A stretch of DNA of 64,000 bases from Pholiota molesta (taxonomy: Eukaryota; Basidiomycota; Agaricomycetes; Agaricales; Strophariaceae), in the NCBI GenBank assembly GCA_014925825.1, contig JACGCK010000008.1, forward strand, positions 806,001 through 870,000, in the 5' to 3' direction. Positions 24,066 to 35,934 of the stretch are shown here, piece by piece. The notes under the pieces are model-generated. The model made no database searches. It was not told the origin of the DNA and worked only from the letters and a program-made list of their open reading frames with translations. Each line of letters opens with the position of its first letter. Within the stretch, counting starts at the first letter, position 1. The translations under genes were made by a program, and so were the position numbers.

Positions 24066-25298
24066 CCTATGGCCCACCGCGAAGCATGTTCTCTCAGGCA
24101 ACGCCGAGTTTCAACTTCAGCTGTGAGATCTGTGAGATTGCACCTGCGCCAGACGAATACCTCCAGACGCTAGTAGCTCGGCATTCGCTTCACCTTCGCC
24201 TGTTCTTTGCCTCGCCACTTGCGCGCTAAATGTCCCCCATAACCACACCTCGTCGCTGCTCCACAACTTCGGGCCATTCTTTTCGCCTCTACCTCTGTTT
24301 ACCCCCGCCCATACCGCCTATCACCGCTTTCAACATTGACCGTTGTGTCACCACTATGCTCTCAGAGGACGTCGCGCTCTACGATCTCCAAATGGCTTGC
24401 AATCATCTTATCCAACCGATAACACCTCAATTGCACGGTCGTGCTTGCGCGACCTCGCCAAAGGCAAGTGGTACACGACCGCCTGCAGGCGCATCAGCCT
24501 CCGGCGGGTATTGGCGGCGCTTTGCGCTTAGCCAAAGCTCATTTTGACAGACTTTTTTGCGCAGGAGTGTGTATTGAGATGTGGCAATCGGAATCTCTTT
24601 TCGTGCAAATCCCAGAGCCGCACTCCAACATCGACCTGCGTGCTATCACAAGGTGGGGATATCGAGACGTTGCGGACGTGGCATGCACTGCACTGCACCT
24701 GCTTTTCCGATCGACGCCGCTATCCTTCCCGGCGTCGATCGTTAGGCAGCAAGCTTTTGATCTTGCAGGTTCTTGATGGATGAAAATTATCATCGAAGAG
24801 TCGCCATTCAGTATCAATGATTTATGACGGACGACGTCTGTAGACAAAGCTATGTGTATCTAGAGATGTTTCAATAGTCGCGAAGAAGGCAGAAAACTTG
24901 CAGAAACCAATATATTAATTTGTGCTCAGCACTTGTTCTCAAATTTGAAGTCCAGTCCGCCAGGTCCTGACTCTTCTTAATCTGGGCGTCTGTGCTATTG
25001 CATACTTCGTGTTTCACATGCAAACGGCTCATATTACGGTCTCCAGAATAGAAGTACGACACACCTCTTTCGGCTTCTCTTCTGCTTCTCTTGCTGCTTC
25101 TGCGATTCTCATGTACACAGCATGGCTCTGTGTTTGGATTTAAGTATTGGCGAATCTGGGTTGTGCCCTCTCATATTCCTCTTGCGTTCCCCCCATGTCG
25201 TACTTGGCCTGGAACTAGTGCCATTCCATATAACACTCGCCAGCGGCACATAATCGCTCCCTAGTGGTCAATCCACACAATTTCTCACATATTGGGGT
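24066..25298. other. No supported gene
   Basis: A GC-rich open frame of about 105 codons (24230-24547) has no recognisable motif, and alternative frames are open too. The remainder is AT-rich. I cannot support a gene, but a decayed one is possible. Confidence 0.4.
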
Positions 25299-26654
25299 AT
25301 GAGGCGTAAGTAGTCTCCTCTTTTGTGTTCTACCGTTTAGTTTGGCTTAACAGCTGGTTCTGACTGTCCATTAGATAAAAACCCTTATGGATTCCGCAGC
25401 CAGTATTACAGCGTCTGTATAATTATTTGAATGAATTTCATTCTAGAGAAGGTGTTCTCATGAATCTCATCACAATTTTAGTCCTTCCAGTTTGCGCAAC
25501 TGATAGGTATGGAATACAAGTCGACGAAGTTCCAGGACATGCAAGTAAGTGGGTTTAATTTTTGTTTCTGGATTGTCCTTTTTATTTAAAAATTACATAG
25601 AGGGACTTGGGCAAAATACGGAAAAAATACCTAAACATCAATTATTGCGCAATCGACCAAGGGCCTAACCTTCCACTTATAGAAAGCGAGGTATGTTGAA
25701 ATATCATCTTCGAAGAACTGAGTACGACTAAGTCTATGACAGTTGAAGAAGAGACATCCACAGGTATTCGGAGGGGAACATGGACCTAAGCACTTGTACT
25801 TTGCAGTACGTGTTGTCATGAAATGTCACTCCGATGCACGACATCGGCTTAAACGCAACTTGAAACCTCGTCGTTCGGTAAGAATTTCTCTTTCATAGCC
25901 AATGCACATGGTTGTATTGATCAACTTTTACAGGTTCAAACTAATGGCGCCAGGGTAAAATTGCTTTCATCATTAGAGCGTTTATTGTCAATGTATTAAA
26001 TCGTACTCTGAGCAGAACAATGGACCCTCAGTTTCATCGAGAAGCATCCGACTTGCGAAAATGCCTACACCATCATCCAGGGAGGCTGACCTCTATGTAC
26101 TGATGCCTGCACGAAGAAATTCTAGAGCGAACATCTCTGTTTCTAAGGATAGGCCTATCAAAACGGCTGAGACAAATATCCTGAACAACGATTGTAATTC
26201 TGAGGCTTTCGACTTGCAATCAGTCGATGGCGCATCCATGGCCACTAGCTCAGTAATCTCCCCCGCTTTAGGCCAGGACCACGACGAGCCGTCCACCCAA
26301 TACACGGCCGAGACCTCAGGCCCCTCCCACATCCAACCCCTTCCTTCTCCCTCAAGAGGCCAATCCCACAGCGTAAAACTTCCATCTGGGGAACATCCGA
26401 CAGCCATAATAGAGGCAGAAATTTATACATTCCTTCACACTTGCAAGCCTCCGATGCTGCACTATCTCGGGCGCTTCGTGGATTTCGGCTGTGTGACGAG
26501 CACACAGTTGCGTTCCGTGTCTGAGTGGCGCCCTGCGCAAAGGCATAACCTGCTGGAAAAAATCCTTACGTTTGGTAAACTCGACGCGATGCCATCTGAA
26601 ATGGATATCGCCGTTTTGGAAAACCAATTCGAGACTTACTTTTTGGAGGGTTAG
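25299..26654 (+). CDS. Hypothetical Agaricomycete protein, multi-exon
   Basis: Exons 25491-25544, 25601-25690, 25743-25877, 25934-25954 and 26016-26654 join in frame for 312 residues; phases are all zero. The 5' end is less sure: a 7-base first exon (25299-25305, ATGAGGC) plus 25375-25412 would add MRHKNPYGFRSQYYS. The N-terminal part is basic and helical (DLGKIRKKYLNINYCAID and RHRLKRNLKPRRS), the middle is Ser/Thr/Pro-rich and disordered, and the C-terminus is helical with hydrophobic positions (HPTAIIEAEIYTFLHT, ending FETYFLEG). No catalytic motif is visible. The family is not recognised; the C-terminal half looks like a protein-binding module. Confidence 0.65.
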
Positions 26655-29291
26655 ATCCCTATTGCAGCATAACAAAATCATCGAGATTTCATTCCCAAAA
26701 GAACCCTCTCATGATCACGTACAAAGCTTTTTGGTGGATCCGGACGAGTTGATGTTAAATAAATCTACTTCTTTTTGCCTCAGCCCGAGAGCTCGATGAT
26801 GTCTCGTAATGAGTGCTTTTAGCTAAGTAAGTTTGAACCTGACGTTCCCTACAGATCAAACAAAATCTTGTATGGATGCTTCCCTCTTGGAGTTAGTGTA
26901 CTTACCAAGTTCTTCTCCTGAGTTTCGTCATCGAAGCTTTACTCCATCCCTGTTCACGTCATTTTCATCAGTCTTTTAAGATTAGGTCTGCATGGTTATT
27001 GTCGGAGACAGACAATACTCCTTTATCACCGGATGATGCGGAATGTATTTGAACATTGTGTTGATAACTGGCTGATGGTCTTTGCTGTCAAAGACTAAGC
27101 ATACGACAGTATCTGATGATACCTAAATGTAGTCACCCTACGAGTTTCATGTTTGATACCCAATTCAATATTGCACAGGGGGATTGTGATGTTATATGCA
27201 CATGGTCAACACATGGTTCAAGAAATCTTGTTTGAATCAACGTTTCATGTCCGGGGAATGTCTTCGTTTTGAATAACCTAAAATCTCATAGTCCACCGCT
27301 TACGAGGGAAGGTTATTTGTGATTCAGAGTTGTGGATCCAAAATTAAATGCCATTCTGAAAATTGCGAGGCGGATCCATTTCAAGTACGGACATGAGGAC
27401 TACGTGAGAGAGACTACATGCAAGCCGGAGTTGGACATCTTCGTCGGCGCATCAGGCGCCCTAGGTACCCTGACATGGGCGCTAAACACCGGGTGGTCAA
27501 AGTCCAGCGGTCGACGTCCGCGTCAACGCGTCAACACTCACGAAAAACCTGTGAGAGAACTGTATATTTCTATTCCTTGTACCCTGGGTGAATGAAATGC
27601 TTTCCTTTTCAGCAATGTCTTGATTATTAACACTTGTAAATCCGTTTGAAGGACAAATCGGATCAGTTGATTTACGGAATATCAGACTGACCGAAATTAC
27701 CTACCTCCAAGAGCTTTCGCCATACTGAGCACTCTTATCTTCCATCATGATATATCCCGTTGCTGATTATCGAAACCCACATACTTCGCGCAGCTGCGCA
27801 GCCGCCACAGCGACGCCCATTCCCCATCCTTGATGAAAACAATGAACACCTCTGATCAACCGCCGATCTCTGCAAAATCCATCGGCTGAGCGGCGGCGGT
27901 GAGCGCTGCATCAGTGGCACGATAAGATTCCCTCCCTCCACGAATAGCCCGCTCCGCTCCCGCAGCGCAGCGTCGACGTCAAGTACACCTCAACCCCTAG
28001 TAACCCTAAAATACACGCTGATTCCTAACAACCATATGCAATCCACTTACACACTCCACGTAACGCAGACAACCACGTTCCCCGGGCACGCCAGCGGAGC
28101 AGCCCAGATGTACGCACGGAGACTCACGGATATCTGGACAGCCCGTGCGTATACGCCAAACCGGAATATTTACAGGACCAAGGACTCCGCGCGCCGCGCG
28201 CTGCGCATTCGGCGGCGCGCGTGTGTCGTTTGCTCCTCTTAGGAAGTGTGGACCTACAGTACGGATTCCTTCCGGAAGGACAGCTTCCGTTAGTGAGTAA
28301 GCTCGAGTATTCAATTGTAAGCAAGTAAAGTAAACCAAGAGGATATCTCGGTTGGATATCCATGTACAATGTGCTTACTTACCTTTTTATACTTGTATCC
28401 AAGCTCATCAGGCCGTCTCTCCAGGTCTCTCCCACAGAGCCCAGGCCGACCCCGGATCGCCCGCTGAAACGGACCAATTACCATCGCGTCCGGGGTTGCC
28501 AGGTGCACCCGTGCCAGTCTGTGCCAGTCCGTGCCCCGACGGCGAGGATTCGCCGAGGTGGCACAGCGGCTAAGTAAATAGCGCCTGGCCACCCCGCGGT
28601 ACCGCCCGAGTCATTGCTTCGATGGTGCATACACACCCACGCTCGGCGTTTCCCCACGCGCTGACACACTGTCTGTCGTGCTGGCCGCTGTGCGCCGTTC
28701 CTACATACCTAAGTAGCGTAATAGGCCGCGCACCCAGCAGGTGAATGCAGCAGAGCCCTCATTCTCATTTCGGGAACACGCGTATACGTAGTAAGTGGTG
28801 TCAAATAGTGCGTGTATATGTAAACGTATGCTAGGGTATGCAAGTACAGAGCAGCGCAGAAGAAACACAGTAGATTTCACAGATTCAGATGCAGCCCAAA
28901 GGAGTGTGACATGGAGTTGGTCGCTAAATACGGGATCGGTCGCAGAGCAGGAATGGATATGGATGTGGAAGGTAGTACAGATGATGTGAAGCAGATACAG
29001 GGTGCGGGGATATCGATAGATACGTGGTGGTAACAAAAAGGATAACAAAGTCACGAAACAGAGCAACAGGATGCGGGGGTTGAACGACAAGCGGACGGCG
29101 AAGGCGGTCCAATAAATTTAAACCAAAAAAGAAGAGCAGATGACGAAGGATGACGAGGCGGAGAGCATAGGGAGTCGCATAGGGTAGGTGAGTCCATGCA
29201 CTGCGGGAGGCGGGTGCACACCACGAAAAGAAAAATCGAGATAAAAAGGAAGCAGCGGCAAGGAACGAGAAGCGGTCTCAGCAGCACGCCG
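26655..29291. other. Long intergenic region without supported genes
   Basis: It is AT-rich to about 27.7 kb, then GC-richer to 28.7 kb. Open frames near 27332-27595 and 28000-28600 lack ATG starts or motifs and overlap one another on both strands. No tRNA or repeat array was recognised. Confidence 0.4.
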
Positions 29292-30224
29292 CTACGCCGC
29301 GCAGTCGACCATCTCCCAGTCCTCGCCCTTCACCACCACCCACGAGGCCGTCAACACCGGCATCGCCAGGCTCGAAGCATGGGTTGTGTGGGGTGTGGGC
29401 ATCGCCGCCGCTGATGTCGCATCTGACATGACCACGTCCCCGTCCCGCTCCTGCTGGTCCGCCACGATGCGCTCCAGCTCCTTCGTCGCGGCCTCGATCG
29501 AATACGCGAGCCGCGCGCCCATCAGGAGCACCTTCCGCCCCTCGACCGTGCCCGCCATCCGCGTGCGGATCGCGGTGCGGTACAGGTCCGGCTCCTGTCT
29601 TGAGCGCGGGAACACGGGGCGGCCAGGGCGCAGGGTGGGGGGGCTCGGGCACAGGGGCGAGGAGGTGCGGTGCGTGACGCTGACGGTGACGGGGCACGCC
29701 GCGGAGGGCAGGATCACCTTGGACGGCGCCTTGGGCGCGGGCGCGCTGCGCTTTACGGCGGCCGCGGCGGCTTTGCGGGGCTTGAGGGGGAGGGTGCCGG
29801 TGGGCTTGGCTGCGGAGAGGAGGAGGGGTTTGAAGGACTGCGGGGTGTGGGGGGCCTTGGCCCCCTCAGGCTTGGGCGTGGAGGTGGAGATCGTCATGGG
29901 CTCTCCATTGCGGTTGAGAACCGCCTTGCGTTTCAGTCGTTGGTCCTTATAGTACTGCAGCGTGCGGTAGTAGGGGACGGTGGTGGCGAGCAGCGATGCG
30001 GAGTCGGGATCCAGCGCGGATTGGGCGGGGTGGGTGCTCGAGTCGAGGAGCACGGTCTCTTGACGGCGCAGCGGGACACCCATGGCTGTGGTGCGGGCGG
30101 CTTTGGCAGGGCGCGGGTTGGCTGCGAAGGCGGTAGGATAGGAGAAGGAGGAAGTGCGCTTGCGGGCCTGTGCGTGCTCGTCGGGGGTGGTGTGGGCGGG
30201 GAAGGGCGCAGCCACGAGAGACAT
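29292..30224 (-). CDS. Basic, proline/alanine-rich hypothetical protein
   Basis: A single-exon frame of 310 residues starts at ATG 30222-30224; an in-frame upstream ATG at 30353 would add 43 residues, but the shorter start gives a more conventional N-terminus (MSLVAAPFPAHTTPDEHA). A conserved-looking patch VPYYRTLQYYKDQRLKRKAV lies near residues 85-105, followed by a Lys/Ala/Pro-rich linker. A helical segment near residue 240 (KVLLMGARLAYSIEAATKEL) precedes the C-terminal WVVVKGEDWEMVDCAA. GC content is high and the reading frame is clean. No enzyme motif is present. A nuclear or regulatory role is a guess from composition only. Confidence 0.75.
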   Translation of the reverse strand: MSLVAAPFPAHTTPDEHAQARKRTSSFSYPTAFAANPRPAKAARTTAMGVPLRRQETVLLDSSTHPAQSALDPDSASLLATTVPYYRTLQYYKDQRLKRKAVLNRNGEPMTISTSTPKPEGAKAPHTPQSFKPLLLSAAKPTGTLPLKPRKAAAAAVKRSAPAPKAPSKVILPSAACPVTVSVTHRTSSPLCPSPPTLRPGRPVFPRSRQEPDLYRTAIRTRMAGTVEGRKVLLMGARLAYSIEAATKELERIVADQQERDGDVVMSDATSAAAMPTPHTTHASSLAMPVLTASWVVVKGEDWEMVDCAA

Positions 30225-31899
30225 GGAGACTATAAGGGAGGAAAGGCCGGGGAATGGAAACGGGCCCTTTCTTATTGGGTCGACAACAAAAGCGTTACCT
30301 CCCTTGGAACAAGTGTCTTCGGCATGTGTAACGCATTGTTGATCATGTGACATGAGTCACACCGGCCCACAATGTGGCAGTGCCCACGGAACGGAGGCAG
30401 ATGCGCCCCTATATGGAAAGGGGCCATGCGACTCACTCCGCCCCCCGCACTGCGCGGCCAAGTATCACATCTCCAATCACAATCAAGCCAACACGGCGTC
30501 GCAAGTACATCAAGGATGCGTGATGAACGAAAGTAACTCGGGGCAGCCAGGTTATTTCCGTCGGATGTCGATCTCCAATCGACGTGTAGTAACGACCAAG
30601 ATTAGATGCTCGAGGGAAACAGGCCCATAGTTTCAATGGGCAAGCTGTCGTTCTCACTTTTCCTAGTTCAAGCTGTAAGTACACAGCCCGGGAAGCACCA
30701 AGGGATGTCCCGGACGTAGTTCCGTTCGGGTGGCAGATGCCACTCAAAAACCACTCTCCCCGCCCGTCCCCTACACCAGTCATATAATCACACTGCAAAC
30801 GACAGCACAATTGTCAGGTTATTACTCACGCATTCTGTGTGCGTGTGATAACAAAGGCGGTAGCGGCAGACCCGAGGCGCATCAAGTGACCGCGAAATAG
30901 CTGAATATCCGCTGAATCGCCGGAGGCACTGACAACGAGGCATTGTCTTACCATGAGGCTGCGCGTGAAAACTGGTGCTGCGGGCGACTCTGGAGGTGTG
31001 GTGTGGTGCAGAGCTGCAAGTTCCGGCACGGCCGCTGTGTACTCCGCACATGCCCGTATCGTATACTAGAGAGACTGGAGAATTAAGCCAAATGCAGCAG
31101 ACAATGGGAGAGCCACCGCCAGGTGAATGATAAGGCCAGATACGAAGTTTGTAGCAACGAGGGTGGCGTCACAGGGGCGCTAAATTGAATGCAGGCAGCA
31201 AGCGAGGCAAAAGCGCTATTGTACAGCTGAACGGCCGATAGGAAATGGGGAGAATGTGTGAAGAAAGAAAGCAAGCAACAAAAGAACAAGGCATGCATGA
31301 GCCTGGCTATCATGGCGCAGGGCACGATCAATAGTAATAAACAATGGCCCATATCATTGCGTCATGGCAAACTTTTATCGCAGACACGACAATTGATAGT
31401 AGACGAAGAGAATAACATACTTTAGCCTATTCAATCATTCAAACGCTACATCCTTGTTTTCTTGAAAGAAAAGAGATAGTGGCATAACAGCTGTCAGCTG
31501 TTCGTCTCGCTTCAGTATGTTTTGAAAGGGGTTTACATATTGGGCGTCAGTACATATTATGTTTTGCCTTCAATTGGGGTGAGGCAACGAGGCGAATACA
31601 CAATAATGCCACCAAATAAACTATATGCTTTCCGCTATGGATTCTGACTCGAAGAATGGGATGCCCGTTTGAGGCAATATGTCAGTAAGAGCTTAAGCGA
31701 CTCTTGCCTTGTATTAGTCGAAAGAAATTTGACCGCCAATAATATTGTCGGAGCTTATCAGCTACTGCCTTTGAGTACTCTTTTTCGAGATGGTCGGAAA
31801 GAAAGGGAGGTGAAAACGAGGCTTATATGAGTTTACGTGACTCAGTACGTATCCCAAGGGCCAACAGAGACATCAGGAACAAGTGACTTGACTATGTAA

Positions 31900-32032
31900 G
31901 ACTCAGTAGACCCAGTAGAGCTGGTAGGCTCGTAGACATGTCCCCTTTCTGATAGACCCAGTAGACACCTGCTCAATCTCAGTAGATCTCAGTAGATGTA
32001 CATCCTTTCTCAGTAGAACTCAGTAGAATCCC
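31900..32032 (+). repeat. Degenerate CAGTAGA short-repeat block
   Basis: The heptamer CAGTAGA occurs about eight times in 130 bases, often as CTCAGTAGA or CCCAGTAGA pairs (for example CTCAGTAGATCTCAGTAGAT at 31979-31998). Spacers contain CCTTTCT three times. It has no coding capacity. Confidence 0.8.
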
Positions 32033-32414
32033 ATGTTTTCTCCATAGTACACCATAATCTGTAGTAGTAACCTTTCTATCAGTCTACCACACCTACCGAA
32101 GCTATCAAGTACTACTGCATGTCAGGCTCTCCACGTTGCGTCTCCACGCCGCGGATCACTGCAAATGCAGTGTTCCTTGTATACGTGGAGACGGTAATGT
32201 GGATGCTCGCTGCGACAAGCGAGTATCAGGTGCTACGAATGCGCCTCGACGGAAGGCCTTGGATCATTCTAGCTGCTGACGATGATAACAATAAACAACG
32301 TCTACATCTCGACAATCATATATTCTGGCATTATTATAACGTTGCTTGGTTCAAGTGCAAAGCGCGCGCCAGACGAAGCTAGGGAGAGACCGAAGATCAA
32401 CCGCAATCTAATCT

Positions 32415-32439
32415 GGGCGCGCTTATTATCGCGGTCACG
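32415..32439 (+). promoter_or_regulatory. Shared upstream motif, copy 1 (before the dynamin gene)
   Basis: GGGCGCGCTTATTATCGCGG followed by TCACG lies 192 bases before the dynamin ATG. A nearly identical string occurs at 35820-35846 before urease. It includes TTATC (GATAA on the other strand), a GATA-factor core site. Function is inferred from position and similarity only. Confidence 0.5.
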
Positions 32440-32513
32440 TGGTCAGATCAAACTCCGCTTCATTTTCCCATTCGAAGACGCGTACCTCGGTACTTTTGAG
32501 CATCATTGACCAT

Positions 32514-32551
32514 TTACGCGTTCAACGTTCAACGTTTAACGTTTAACGCTT
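32514..32551 (+). repeat. TTCAACG/TTTAACG heptamer array
   Basis: About five consecutive heptamers (GTTCAAC GTTCAAC GTTTAAC GTTTAAC G) sit about 80 bases before the dynamin ATG. A similar array in the opposite orientation occurs at 58850-58881. Confidence 0.7.
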
Positions 32552-32630
32552 GATACGAGTGTCTATAAGCTGTATAGTTCTCTTTTATTACTTGCACTCA
32601 TCAAATGCAGGCATCTCCAGCTATCCTCGA

Positions 32631-35600
32631 ATGTCGGCTTCGGACTCGGAAACCAGCAAACGCGTCAAGCGCGCTGAGCGCGCATCTTCAAGCGACTCAC
32701 CTGAGAGCGGCGGCCTCGGTCTCTCGAACGCCCAGCTGAGTCATGGACGACGAAGGATGTTGGATGTCGTCAACAAACTACATAGCACTGGGTGCCCTTG
32801 CTATCTATATGCGCTTCGTATATTGTGACTTACACTAATCATGGCTGATTTATTATTATAGGGTACAAGTAGATATTGATCTGCCTCAAATTGCTGTCAT
32901 TGGGTCTCAGAGCTCTGGAAAATCTTCGCTCATTGAATCCATTTCCGGTATCAAGCTTCCTAGGGCCTCAGGCACCTGTACACGGTACGTTGCTCATCTG
33001 TCCTTCCCCCAAAGAGTCGTTATTTCACGTTCTTGACAGCTGCCCTTTGGAATGCCGCCTGTCCCGAAGTGACAAACCCTGGCAGTGCATTGTATCTCTT
33101 CGCTTCATCACAGATGCTGACGGTCAACCCCTCGGGCAAGCGCGCAACGAGCAATTCGGCGACATCATAGTTGACACGAACGAAATAGAGGACCGCATTC
33201 GTCGTGCGCAGTCCGCAATACTAAACCCGAAGACCTCTGCAAAGAAGTTCTTGGCTGGTGACGCGGATAAGCGCCCAGCCCAACTGAGCTTTTCGCTCAA
33301 CGCTATCACTCTGCAGATTAGCGGCCCTGATGTGGCGGACCTTTCATTTTGTGATCTTCCCGGTGCGCCTGCCATTCCTTTCATTGATATTGACATGGGC
33401 CATTTTCATATTTTAAAAAGGCTTGATTGCAAGTGTAAGTAGCAGCGGCGGAAGCCAACCTGATGATATAGCTCTCGTTGAGAACTTGGCCACTACCTAC
33501 ATCAAGAAACGTAACTGCATTATTTTATTAACTGTTGCTTGCGAGAGTAAATTCTTATCGCCCCTACTGTTTAGAGACGTCTATATTGATTGTCTTTTCT
33601 CGTAGCCGACTTCGAGAACCAAGGAGCCCACCGCCTGGCCAAGAAATACGATCCAAAAGGGACACGGACAATTGGTATTCCATGATAAACGTTCAACTGT
33701 CGTACTTTGCGTTAACTGAGTTGCTTATAGGCGTTTTGACCAAACCAGACCGGATCCCAATCGGTGAAGAATCTAACTGGCTGCCGTTCATCTGCGGCGA
33801 GAAAGAACGCTTGAAACACAATTGGTTCTGCGTGAAGCAACCGTCGTCAAATGATCTCAAGTCCGACCTGACCTGGTTTGGGGTGCGTAAGATGGAGAAT
33901 GACTTCTTCGCATCCAAGGCGCCTTGGTCGGAGCTTGACGGCGCTTATCAACCGTATTTACGGACCAGGAACCTCGTTGACAGGCTCAGCAGTGTTCTGT
34001 CCGCATTGATTTCCAAAAGGTCTGCTTAGACTGTTCGTTTAAAAATATCTTGATAATTGACTCCAATATTATTCTATATAGACTGCCGCCAATCCAGGAG
34101 GAGGTCAAGAAGTCCATACGCGCCACTCGTGACCTTTTGGCGGAGCTTCCTCGTCCACCACCGGCGGAACCGCGCAGTGCGATTACTACGCTGTTGCATA
34201 CGTTCACCAGCGACCTCTCTCGCCACGTAGAAGGCATCCAGGATGACATGAGCTCGGCCTTTGGGGAAGGTATCGGCTTAATCCAAGCTATCAGACCTGC
34301 ACAGGAGCGCTTCCGAATGATGGTTCGGGCTACGGAGCCCAACTTCCAACCATTTGAGAGATCTGAGGGGAAGAAACACCTCGGTCCTGCGTCCTTTTTG
34401 GGAAATGAGGGCGACGAGGAGGAAAACGATGAAGAAGATGGTGATGAGGAAGAAGGCCAAGCGAGGGAAGGCCATGAAGAAACAGAAGAAAATGAGGATG
34501 AATACCAAGGGGACGAGGATGTCCATGGGGGTGAAAGTGAAGAGGAGGAAGCCGAAGAAGACGAGAAAATTCCGCGACTCATAGAGTCATTGCACTCGGG
34601 GCCATCTGCCGGGACACAGATTATAGGCAAAAAACGTAAGCGGCCACATAGTAATATCATATACGTCGACGAAGTCCTTGAAAGGGCGCATCGGTGAGAG
34701 TTTACCTTTAACAGCAAATGGCTTTCATCAATAATCCATTCTTCCTATTAGAGCTCGCACACGCGAATTGCCCGGGAGTTTCCCATTCGTTGTCCAGAAA
34801 ACCTTCATCAACAACATTACCAAGGAATGGAGCGACCCGGCATATATGCTGTGTGAAACAGTACATGCAACCGTACTGGAGCAGATCAAAAGTCTTGTTT
34901 GCAAGCACTTCTCCGAATTTGGCCAAGGTAGCTTAGAGCGAAACGTCCAGTGAGAATAATGTCCTTCATTTTCGATGTGTTTGGTTGATAGTTCCGTCTC
35001 TTTGGCATAGATCCATCATGGAACGTCATATGAGAAAGTGCCAAGAGCAGGCTGAAGAGAGGATCAAATGGCTCCTGGAGCTTGAGGACAGTCCTTTCTC
35101 TATGAACACGCACTACCTTGCAGACTACAAGGCCAAGTTCCTCGCTCATTACAAAGGCGCGCGCGACCAGGACTACTCCACTGAATGGGCAAACGCCATC
35201 CAGAAATATGAAAATAAGCCCGATGCCGCCTCAGGTAGGAAGGTTATTGCCGAGGCTACCGGAATCGCGAAGATCTTGAGTGGCTTCGCCGAGATGGGCG
35301 TAATCGTCAAGCCCGAAGATCTGGCAAAAGTGCTCCCGCCTGATCCCATGGAGCCGGTCCTCGTCATTATGGCAGATGTGCGCGCCTATTTCCAAGGTCA
35401 GTCTCAACAATCCAAGTGACTTGCGTTCTCGTTGATCCCGATGATCCCAGTCGCATATAAACGATTTGTGGACAACGTCCCTCTTGCGGTTGACCGCGAA
35501 CTCGTGCGCGGTGCTGCGAAAGATACTCTGAGTATCCTATGTAAAGACCTTGGCATCAACGGCGTAGACGGAGAGCGTATCTGCAGAGACTTCGCCGGTG

Positions 35601-35695
35601 AAGGTCATGAGGTGGCAGCGAGAAGAGCGGATTTGCAGAAGAAATTGGAGCGTTTGGAGACGGCGAGTGAGGAACTGCATACCATTAGAATATGA
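32631..35695 (+). CDS. Dynamin-family GTPase with acidic insert
   Basis: Exons 32631-32791, 32862-32984, 33040-33362, 33421-33546, 33606-33674, 33731-34019, 34082-34693, 34752-34949, 35011-35396 and 35451-35695 give 843 residues, all phases agreeing. The dynamin GTPase motifs are present: G1 GSQSSGKSS at 68-76, G2 region SGTCTR, G3 DLPG at 200-203 and G4 TKPD at 271-274. Middle/stalk helices and a C-terminal GED-like helix ([20 protein letters not shown]) follow. There is no PH domain or transmembrane segment, so it resembles Mx/Vps1-like soluble dynamins. Between about residues 473 and 530 lies a highly acidic Glu/Asp stretch, then KKRKRPH. That insert sits where the stalk loop L4 / PH position would be. 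Role: membrane remodelling or an Mx-like function, undecided. It is transcribed in the same direction as urease, 240 bases away. Confidence 0.9.
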
Positions 35696-35819
35696 TACCC
35701 GAGATACTTGACCGTCTCTGTTAACAGTAATTGGGGCTTACTTTGGACATATAATAGGTGTAGAACAATCAGCTGCGGCACCGAGTTGGCAGGCTCTCAA
35801 GACCACCACAATTTGATCC

Positions 35820-35846
35820 GGGCGCGCTTATCTTATCGCGGCCACG
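35820..35846 (+). promoter_or_regulatory. Shared upstream motif, copy 2 (before urease), double GATA site
   Basis: GGGCGCGCTTATCTTATCGC continuing GGCCACG lies about 90 bases before the urease ATG. It contains CTTATC and a second overlapping TTATC, that is two GATA cores on the minus strand. GATA factors (AreA/Nit2 type) are known to control fungal nitrogen-catabolic genes. A near-copy precedes the dynamin gene at 32415-32439. Confidence 0.55.
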
Positions 35847-35934
35847 CCCCTTACTTCCCACCAAGGACGTGCATGGGCACAAAACAGTGCACCTCTGCCC
35901 ACCGCGTCTAACCACCTTCGCACACTAGGCCGAT

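Larger units (their letters stand above)
30225..32630. other. Intergenic region with simple repeats
   Basis: No gene is supported. It holds a CAGTAGA repeat block and, at its right end, a heptamer array and a GATA-containing motif, all listed separately. Open frames are short and without motifs. Confidence 0.45.

Noticed and set aside
24230..24547. GC-rich frame of about 105 codons
   Set aside because: Two other frames are open across the same bases, composition is driven by GC content, and no motif or splice partner was found.
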